From: Rhodothermales bacterium
Lineage (GTDB): Bacteria > Bacteroidota > Rhodothermia > Rhodothermales > UBA10348
Assembly: GCA_030833605.1 (NCBI GenBank)
Contig: JAURGV010000183.1
Coordinates: 1 to 5,135, forward strand
Direction of reading: 5' to 3'
Length of the DNA: 5,135 bases
Below the pieces are notes generated by a model. The model was given only the letters and a program-made list of their open reading frames with translations. It ran no database searches and was not told the DNA's origin. Shown here piece by piece: positions 1 through 5,135 of the stretch (within the stretch, counting starts at the first letter, position 1; each line of letters starts with the position of its first letter). Made by a program: the position numbers and the translations under genes.

Positions 1-1
1 G

Positions 2-1453
2 GCGTTTTTTGGGGATGATTTGTATGGTTTATACGCCCAAACGAAGTCCATTTTTGACCCCAAAGGCATTCTGAATCCCGGAATGGTCACCGGCGCATCC
101 GGTATGACGCAAGATTTGCGATTTGGACCGGAGTATGAAGCAATAGACCTGAAAACGAACTTAGATTTTTCCAGCGACCTAGGGTTTGCCTCGGCGGTAG
201 AAATGTGCAATGGAGCTGGCGTTTGCCGCAAATTGGGCTCAGGGACCATGTGCCCGAGCTTTATGGCGACTCGGGAAGAAGAACACAGCACCCGTGGACG
301 AGCGAACGCGCTTCGGAATGTATTATCGGGTCGGCTGGACCCCAACGAACTGTATGGGGAGCGTTTGCACGAGACCATGGATCTGTGTCTGCAGTGCAAA
401 GCGTGTGCTTCCGAATGCCCTTCGTCCGTTGACATGGCGAAGATTAAGGTGGAATATTTAGATCAGTATTACAAAGTCCACGGCGTGCCGCTACGGGCCA
501 AGTTTTTTGGTGGAGCTGCCGCGCAGTCGCGCCGCTTTAGCGGGCGGACTGCGCCCGTCATCAACCGATTGACGTCTGGGAAAATGGCCCGCTGGACTAT
601 GGAAAGAGTGCTGGGCATTACCAGGCATCGGGATATTCCGCCCATCACCAAGAACCCGTTCGACAAATGGTTCAAAAAAAGAACCTCCGTCCTTACCGAC
701 ACCGCTAGAGATCGCCCCAAAGTGGTGTTGTTCAACGACACGTTCAACACCTACAATTACCCCGAAGTATCCGTTGCCGCTACGCTATCACTGGAGGCCA
801 TGGGATTTGAAGTGATTCTGCCAGGTCATGGATGCTGCGGCCGTCCCTTCATTTCGAAAGGACTGGTGGACGAAGCCAGAAAAGCAGCCCTGGAAACTAT
901 CGAAAAACTATATCCGCTCGCCAAAGCGGGATACCCAATTGTAGGGTTAGAGCCTAGCTGTGTGTTATCGTTCGAAGACGAATACAAAACGTTGCTTCCC
1001 AACGACGAACGAGTCCAAATAGTGGCCGAAAAAACCTTGCTTTTTGAGGATTTTGTAAGTCAACTGGATCCGGACACGTTGCCACCCATGTCCGAAACCA
1101 ACCCCGTCTTGCTTCACGGTCATTGCCACCAAAAAGCTGCCGTGGGGACCACGGGATCTGTAAAGGCCTTAAAACTAACCGGCTCTGCCGTGCAAGAAGT
1201 TGATTCCGGGTGCTGCGGCATGGCAGGCTCCTTCGGCTTTGAGACCGAACACTACGACATGTCTATGGCAATCGGAGGCCAGCGCCTATTTCCGGCTGTC
1301 AAGAATACGTCCGACACAACCATTGTCACCGCTCCGGGCGTGAGCTGCCGCCAACAGATTCTGCATGGCACGGGGCGCAAAGCGCTACATCCTGCGGAAG
1401 TGATTTGGAACGCGATCTTAAATGCCCAAAAATCCCCTGAAACGCATGTCTGA
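2..1453 (+). CDS. FAD-linked oxidase / Fe-S oxidoreductase (D-2-hydroxyacid dehydrogenase, YdiJ or D-lactate dehydrogenase type), C-terminal half, 5' truncated
   Basis: The frame is open from the left edge, so the true start lies outside; a TTG at 20 is just an internal Leu codon. Full-length relatives are about 970-1000 residues, so roughly half is present. The first ~30 residues end the FAD-oxidase C-terminal domain (FDPKGILNPG, nt 53-82). A ferredoxin-like module follows: CNGAGVC at 206-226 plus a Cys-Pro at 251-256, then a canonical CX2CX2CX3CP with Cys codons at 386, 395, 404 and 416. Two cysteine-rich CCG domains complete it: GCCGRP near 830 and GHCHQKA near 1118 to GCCGMAG near 1208. 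Proteins of this architecture oxidise D-2-hydroxyacids (D-lactate, D-2-hydroxyglutarate, glycolate-like) at FAD and pass electrons through Fe-S centres, usually towards the respiratory chain at the membrane. The substrate cannot be read from this half, since the FAD and substrate pocket is mostly missing. All expected cysteine motifs are intact and no frameshift is seen. Confidence 0.9.
   Translation, partial: AFFGDDLYGLYAQTKSIFDPKGILNPGMVTGASGMTQDLRFGPEYEAIDLKTNLDFSSDLGFASAVEMCNGAGVCRKLGSGTMCPSFMATREEEHSTRGRANALRNVLSGRLDPNELYGERLHETMDLCLQCKACASECPSSVDMAKIKVEYLDQYYKVHGVPLRAKFFGGAAAQSRRFSGRTAPVINRLTSGKMARWTMERVLGITRHRDIPPITKNPFDKWFKKRTSVLTDTARDRPKVVLFNDTFNTYNYPEVSVAATLSLEAMGFEVILPGHGCCGRPFISKGLVDEARKAALETIEKLYPLAKAGYPIVGLEPSCVLSFEDEYKTLLPNDERVQIVAEKTLLFEDFVSQLDPDTLPPMSETNPVLLHGHCHQKAAVGTTGSVKALKLTGSAVQEVDSGCCGMAGSFGFETEHYDMSMAIGGQRLFPAVKNTSDTTIVTAPGVSCRQQILHGTGRKALHPAEVIWNAILNAQKSPETHV
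521..554 (+). repeat. Imperfect GC-rich inverted repeat (potential hairpin) inside the oxidoreductase gene
   Basis: GCGCAGTC at 521-528 is the exact reverse complement of GACTGCGC at 547-554. The inner bases can continue the stem (530-533 with 543-546, then 534-535 with 540-541) around a four-base TTTA loop at 536-539, with single-base bulges at 529 and 542. It falls in the stretch encoding the linker between the 4Fe-4S module and the first CCG domain. No T-run follows, so it is not an intrinsic terminator. An 8-bp inverted repeat of this size is expected by chance in a window this long, so a function is doubtful. Confidence 0.35.
1446..1453 (+). other. Start/stop overlap between the oxidoreductase and AADC genes
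   Basis: The eight bases ATGTCTGA hold the proposed decarboxylase start and the oxidoreductase TGA stop in different frames. Together with the lack of a Shine-Dalgarno sequence upstream, this suggests translation by re-initiation or coupling and a shared transcript. If the ATG at 1422 is used instead, the overlap becomes 32 nt and the conclusion about co-expression is unchanged. Confidence 0.6.
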
Positions 1454-2888
1454 TGACCTCAATTTCCATATGACCCCCGAGGCCTTCAGGCAGGCGGGCA
1501 AAGAAATGGTCGATTGGATTGCTGACTATTATGAATCGGTAGAAGAAAAGCCCGTTATCGCGAATGTCCGCCCAGGCGAAATACGCGCGACTTTACCAAC
1601 GAATCCTCCCCAAAAAGGAGAACCCTTCAGCCAAATACAAAAAGACATCGACCAATTGATTCTTCCTGGAATCACCAACTGGCAGTCGCCCAACTTTTTC
1701 GCCTATTTCCCCAGCAATACCTCGTTTCCTTCGATCTTAGGTGAGATGTTGTCGGCGGGCCTTGGGGTGCAGGGCATGGTATGGAAAACCAGCCCAGCTT
1801 GCACGGAGCTCGAAACCCACGTGATGGATTGGTTGGTTCACATGTTGGGTCTACCCGAATTTTTTCTATCGAGCAGCGACGGAGGAGGGGTCATTCAGGA
1901 CACAGCTTCCAGCGCCGTTTTGTGCGCCATGTTGGCTGCTCGAGAGCGAATTACCCATAATCAGGCAAATAAACAGGGCGTTCCACCCCATTTAGTGGCG
2001 TATACCTCCACTCAGGCCCATTCATCCGTCCAAAAAGCGGCTCGTATTGCAGGGATTGGGGACGAAAACATCCGACTTATAGACGTCGACGATGCCTTCG
2101 CCATGCGCCCCGAAGCGCTTCTTGAAGCAATCAATAGCGATAAATCACAAGGAAAAACACCGTTTTTTGTCTCGGTTACTACCGGGACCACGTCCTCCAT
2201 GGCGATGGATCCTATCGAACAGGTGGGTCAGGTTTTGTCGAGTGAAATTTGGCTTCACGTTGATGCCGCTATGGCGGGATCGGCAGCGGTTTGCCCGGAG
2301 TTTCGGGACATGCACAACGGAATTGAACGCGCCGACAGTTATTGTTTTAATCCCCACAAATGGCTGCTCACCAATTTTGATTGCAGTTGCCTGTTCGTCA
2401 AAGACCGAGACGCACTAATCCGTTCGCTATCCATTCTTCCGGAGTATCTACGAACCCCGGAAAACGAAGCCGGCGCCATCGACTATCGCGACTGGCAAAT
2501 CCCTTTGGGGAGACGATTTAGGGCCTTAAAGTTGTGGTTTGTGATTCGGCATTATGGCATTGAAGGGCTTCAAACGCATATTCGGCAACATATTGAGCTG
2601 GCTAAACACTTCGAAGAGTGGGTTTCGGATTCAAACGAATTCGTACTTGTGGCACCCCGGTCGCTCAATACGGTATGTTTTGCGCATCGAAAAGGAAACG
2701 CGGTCACCGAATCGATTCTCCAAAAAGTGAATGAGTCCGGGAAGCTCTACGCGAGTCACACGGTGTTAAACGGCACGTTCACCATTCGGATGGTGGTTGG
2801 TCAACGGACTACCGAACGGCGTCACATTCAAGCGGCTTGGGACTTATTTGAGTCTGCTGCGCTGGAAATAGCCCCGAACGGTTACTGA
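1446..2888 (+). CDS. Aromatic-L-amino-acid decarboxylase (PLP-dependent group II decarboxylase, AADC/DDC/TDC family)
   Basis: Predicted to decarboxylate aromatic L-amino acids (DOPA, Tyr, Trp, Phe or 5-HTP) to amines and CO2 in the cytoplasm with pyridoxal phosphate. From the ATG at 1446 the protein has 480 residues, the usual family length, and lines up with human AADC along its whole length. Visible motifs: N-terminal FRQAGKEMVDW, FFAYFPSNTS (85-93), SPACTELE (116-123), GGGVIQ (146-151), QAHSSV with the PLP-stacking His192, HVDAA with Asp273 for the pyridine nitrogen, NPHKW with the Schiff-base Lys305, mobile-loop Tyr334 in PEYL (equivalent to human Tyr332), and IPLGRRF with Gly355. His192 and the loop Tyr both favour a true decarboxylase over the aldehyde-synthase variants, which change one of them. 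The start at 1446 overlaps the previous stop (ATGTCTGA). An in-frame ATG at 1422 would add 8 residues, and one at 1470 begins the conserved region. There is no Shine-Dalgarno sequence. The family call is secure; the preferred amino acid is not known. Confidence 0.95.
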   Translation: MSDDLNFHMTPEAFRQAGKEMVDWIADYYESVEEKPVIANVRPGEIRATLPTNPPQKGEPFSQIQKDIDQLILPGITNWQSPNFFAYFPSNTSFPSILGEMLSAGLGVQGMVWKTSPACTELETHVMDWLVHMLGLPEFFLSSSDGGGVIQDTASSAVLCAMLAARERITHNQANKQGVPPHLVAYTSTQAHSSVQKAARIAGIGDENIRLIDVDDAFAMRPEALLEAINSDKSQGKTPFFVSVTTGTTSSMAMDPIEQVGQVLSSEIWLHVDAAMAGSAAVCPEFRDMHNGIERADSYCFNPHKWLLTNFDCSCLFVKDRDALIRSLSILPEYLRTPENEAGAIDYRDWQIPLGRRFRALKLWFVIRHYGIEGLQTHIRQHIELAKHFEEWVSDSNEFVLVAPRSLNTVCFAHRKGNAVTESILQKVNESGKLYASHTVLNGTFTIRMVVGQRTTERRHIQAAWDLFESAALEIAPNGY

Positions 2889-2889
2889 A

Positions 2890-4365
2890 ATGGAACACCG
2901 TCGCCAACTCATAGGGATATTTTTAGGCCCAGTTCTTTTCCTGTTCATGGTATTGATGGGAGCGCCTGAGGGCCTCACTTCGAGCGCTTGGTCTACGGCT
3001 GGCGTAGGCGTTTGGATGGCCGTGTGGTGGATGACGGAAGCCGTGCCTATTCCCGTGACCTCGCTGATGCCGATGGTTTTATTTCCCGTGTTGGGAATAG
3101 CGACCATGAAGGACGCGGCCAGTCCCTATTCAAATCCACTAATCTATTTGTTTTTGGGTGGATTCATCCTCGCATTAGGCATGGAGCGTTGCAGCTTGCA
3201 TAAACGCATCGCACTGAACGTATTGAAACGCGTAGGGACCAAGCCTTCGTCCATTATTGCCGGATTTATGCTTTCATGCGCTTTGCTGAGTATGTGGGTC
3301 ACCAACACGGCTACCACCATGATGATGCTTCCGATTGCCCTATCGGTGATTGGCCTAGCGAAAGAAAAGTTGAAAGGAGCCCATTTAGAGGCTTTTGGGC
3401 CGGCCTTGCTACTATCCATCGCCTATGCCTGTACCATCGGAGGGCTGGGGACGCTGATCGGCACCGTGCCCAATGCCCTGGTTGCCGGATTTATGCAAGA
3501 AAATTATGGGCTAGAACTCGGTTTTGGTGCTTGGATGGCCGTTGGCGTACCTATCGTATGTGTGGGTCTTCCCGTCACGTACTTCATCTTGACGAATTGG
3601 GTGTTCAAACTAGGTAAAGAACACATCCCGGGTATGGAAGAACTGGTTCAAAACGGGCTCAATTCATTAGGGAAACCTAGTCGGGATGAAAAAGCCGTCG
3701 GGTCCATTTTTGGATTGGTTGTGGCGCTTTGGATTGGACGACCTCTGTATGGATCGTTTATTCCGGGCCTGTCGGATACCGGGATTGCCTTGTTGGGAGC
3801 CATGTTGCTTTTCGTCGTTCCCAGTTCCAATCCAGGAAAGACGTGGGAGAAACGATTTTTAATGGACTGGAAAACGGCCAAAACCATTCCTTGGGGAATC
3901 CTAGTGTTGTTTGGGGGCGGTTTATCCTTGGCAGCGGCCATTGACGCGACAGGACTTGCGGTTTGGATGGGCGAAATCATATCTGCTGTGGACGTGTGGC
4001 CGGTTATTTTGATTACGTTGGTCGTGGTTCTATTGGTGGTATTTTTAACCGAACTGACCAGCAACACGGCGACGACAGCAGCTTTTTTACCCGTGGTGGC
4101 ATCTTTAGCTCTCGGAATTGGTCAGAACCCTCTGTTATTGGCCATTCCGGTCACTTTTGCAGCAAGTGCTGCTTTTATGCTTCCGGTGGCTACCCCTCCC
4201 AATGCCATTGTGTACGGTAGCGGATTGGTTTCTATTCCCCAAATGGCCAAGGCCGGCATTTGGTTGAACATCGCGTTCACGCTGATCTTAACGGTTATGT
4301 CTTATTTTCTGGTTCAGTGGGTCTTTGGCGTCGAGTTGGGCGTACTTCCTGCTTGGGCGCACTAA
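2890..4365 (+). CDS. DASS/SLC13-family sodium:dicarboxylate (anion) symporter
   Basis: A 491-residue inner-membrane protein with about 11-14 hydrophobic stretches, typical of the divalent anion:Na+ symporter family (VcINDY, NaDC/NaCT). Members import succinate, malate, fumarate, citrate or sometimes sulfate with Na+. The two inverted-repeat signatures are visible. The first is SMWVTNTATT (residues 134-143) with GGLGTLIGTVPN (184-195). The second is TELTSNTATT (387-396) with PVATPPNAIVYGSG (432-445). By alignment with VcINDY, Ser134, Asn139 and Gly191 would line Na1, Asn392 would be in Na2, and the two xNT motifs plus TPPN would hold the carboxylates. The first motif is TNT instead of the more familiar SNT, a conservative change that keeps the hydroxyl. 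There is no signal peptide; the first helix begins near residue 7. The ATG lies 1 nt after the decarboxylase stop, with no Shine-Dalgarno sequence, implying co-translation. The family is secure; dicarboxylate is the likeliest substrate, but citrate or another anion cannot be excluded. Confidence 0.93.
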   Translation: MEHRRQLIGIFLGPVLFLFMVLMGAPEGLTSSAWSTAGVGVWMAVWWMTEAVPIPVTSLMPMVLFPVLGIATMKDAASPYSNPLIYLFLGGFILALGMERCSLHKRIALNVLKRVGTKPSSIIAGFMLSCALLSMWVTNTATTMMMLPIALSVIGLAKEKLKGAHLEAFGPALLLSIAYACTIGGLGTLIGTVPNALVAGFMQENYGLELGFGAWMAVGVPIVCVGLPVTYFILTNWVFKLGKEHIPGMEELVQNGLNSLGKPSRDEKAVGSIFGLVVALWIGRPLYGSFIPGLSDTGIALLGAMLLFVVPSSNPGKTWEKRFLMDWKTAKTIPWGILVLFGGGLSLAAAIDATGLAVWMGEIISAVDVWPVILITLVVVLLVVFLTELTSNTATTAAFLPVVASLALGIGQNPLLLAIPVTFAASAAFMLPVATPPNAIVYGSGLVSIPQMAKAGIWLNIAFTLILTVMSYFLVQWVFGVELGVLPAWAH

Positions 4366-4378
4366 TTTCTACATAGAT
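4366..4378. other. 13-nt gap between the transporter and fcl; no promoter or terminator seen
   Basis: This short AT-rich gap is the only non-coding stretch longer than 1 nt. It contains no hairpin with a T-run, no purine-rich ribosome binding site, and no match to the Bacteroidota promoter pattern (TTTG spaced from TAnnTTTG). Read-through from the transporter into fcl is therefore likely, although a promoter inside the transporter gene cannot be excluded by eye. Confidence 0.5.
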
Positions 4379-5135
4379 ATGCATTTAGCCTCTTCAACAG
4401 ACAAAATATTTGTAGCCGGCCACCGCGGATTGGTCGGTTCTGGAGTGGTTCGTGCCTTAAAGGCAGATGGATTCCATCAGGTTGTGACGAAAAGTCGCGC
4501 GGAATTGGATTTATTAGATCAGCACGCGGTCCGTGCGTTTTTTGAAGCTGAACGGCCCCAGTTTGTGGTTTTAGCGGCAGCGAAAGTGGGAGGCATCCAC
4601 GCCAACAACACCTTTCCAGCTGATTTTCTGGCCCAAAATATTCGAATTCAATCCAACGTCATTGAAAGCGCCTTTGAAAGCGGGGTGAGCAGGCTGGTCT
4701 TTTTGGGCAGTACCTGTATCTACCCGAAGTTGGCGCCGCAACCGTTGAAGGAAGAATACCTGCTTACGGGACCACTAGAGCCCACCAACGAATGGTATGC
4801 CATCGCAAAAATTGCGGGGGTAAAACTGTGTGAGGCGCTTCGCAAGCAACACGGTGTGGACTTTGTATCCTTAATGCCGACCAATATGTACGGTCCTGGC
4901 GATAATTTCGACCTTGAAACGAGCCACGTTTTACCGGCTTTGATGCGCAAGTTTCACGAGGCCAAAAACACGAGCAAACCCGTAACCCTATGGGGCTCAG
5001 GGACTCCCAAGCGCGAGTTTCTCTATGTCGACGACCTCGCCGATGCGATTCTCCATGTATTAAAAACTGAAGAGAAAGTGCTTCATGATGCCGCGCCAGG
5101 TGGGCTTTTAAATGTTGGGGTGGGCCATGATTTAA
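4379..5135 (+). CDS. fcl: GDP-L-fucose synthase (GDP-4-keto-6-deoxy-D-mannose 3,5-epimerase/4-reductase), 3' truncated
   Basis: A frame open from the ATG at 4379 to the right edge gives 252 residues. E. coli Fcl (WcaG) has 321, so about 65-70 C-terminal residues are missing. It is a cytoplasmic short-chain dehydrogenase/reductase-type enzyme making GDP-L-fucose from GDP-4-keto-6-deoxymannose with NADPH, for capsule, O-antigen or protein glycosylation. Motifs: the NADP-binding AGHRGLVGSG at 13-22, AAAKVGGIHANN at 66-77, LGSTCIYPK at 109-117, NEWYAIAK at 137-144, MPTNMYGP at 166-173, SHVLPALMRKFHEA at 182-195, and WGSGTPKREF at 205-214. The catalytic set of the E. coli enzyme (Ser107, Cys109, Tyr136, Lys140, His179) is present with a constant +4 offset as Ser111, Cys113, Tyr140, Lys144 and His183. 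The usual partner gmd (GDP-mannose 4,6-dehydratase) is not upstream and may lie beyond the right edge. It begins 13 nt after the transporter stop. Confidence 0.96.
   Translation, partial: MHLASSTDKIFVAGHRGLVGSGVVRALKADGFHQVVTKSRAELDLLDQHAVRAFFEAERPQFVVLAAAKVGGIHANNTFPADFLAQNIRIQSNVIESAFESGVSRLVFLGSTCIYPKLAPQPLKEEYLLTGPLEPTNEWYAIAKIAGVKLCEALRKQHGVDFVSLMPTNMYGPGDNFDLETSHVLPALMRKFHEAKNTSKPVTLWGSGTPKREFLYVDDLADAILHVLKTEEKVLHDAAPGGLLNVGVGHDL

Noticed and set aside
20..22. TTG at 20 as the start of the first gene
   Set aside because: The reading frame and recognisable FAD-oxidase sequence continue to the left edge, so this is an internal codon of a gene cut by the window.
469..750. A 93-codon - strand open frame inside the oxidoreductase gene
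   Set aside because: It overlaps a clear conserved coding region, has no family resemblance and no promoter or ribosome-binding context.
2..1453. Unusual fusion of an FAD oxidase tail with Fe-S and CCG domains
   Set aside because: This is the normal single-chain architecture of YdiJ/D-lactate dehydrogenase-type proteins, not a new fusion.
3276..3617. A 113-codon + strand open frame in another frame of the transporter gene
   Set aside because: The in-frame translation through this region holds the TNT motif and the GTVPN loop of the transporter; the alternative frame shows no conserved pattern.
3648..4067. A 139-codon open frame on the - strand inside the transporter gene
   Set aside because: It is antisense to a well-conserved DASS transporter, its translation has no recognisable motif, and it is low-complexity in Thr, Asn and Pro, as expected for a reverse-frame shadow.
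4720..4950. A 76-codon - strand open frame inside the fcl gene
   Set aside because: The + strand here encodes the GDP-fucose synthase active site with all catalytic residues, so the antisense frame is a shadow.

Overview
This is a densely coding window with four genes, all on the + strand and all recognisable by family. Only 14 bases lie between genes (1 nt and 13 nt). I see no tRNA, rRNA, CRISPR array, insertion sequence or recognisable terminator. The first gene is cut by the left edge and the last by the right edge.

Organism: most likely a Bacteroidota bacterium, perhaps marine or free-living, with a roughly balanced base composition. This is an inference. It rests on start codons without Shine-Dalgarno sequences, the style of the protein sequences (for example the NEWYAIAK form of the GDP-fucose synthase active site and the MWVTNTATT form of the transporter motif), and tight gene packing. 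No taxonomic marker gene is present.

Layout: (1) 2-1453, the C-terminal half of a large FAD-linked oxidase/Fe-S oxidoreductase of the YdiJ/D-lactate dehydrogenase type, which oxidises a D-2-hydroxyacid. (2) 1446-2888, a complete pyridoxal-phosphate aromatic-L-amino-acid decarboxylase closely resembling animal AADC/DDC, overlapping gene 1 by 8 nt. (3) 2890-4365, a complete DASS/SLC13-family sodium-coupled dicarboxylate (or related anion) transporter, starting 1 nt after gene 2. (4) 4379-5135, GDP-L-fucose synthase (fcl/wcaG), lacking about 65-70 C-terminal residues because the window ends.

How they fit together: genes 1-3 are so tightly joined that they are probably one transcript with coupled translation. 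They suggest organic-acid uptake and oxidation alongside aromatic amine formation, but a single shared pathway is not shown. Gene 4 belongs to GDP-L-fucose synthesis for surface polysaccharide or glycoprotein, so the window probably crosses from a metabolic cluster into a nucleotide-sugar or polysaccharide region. I found no convincing undescribed system. The most interesting point is the pairing of an animal-type AADC with a DASS transporter.
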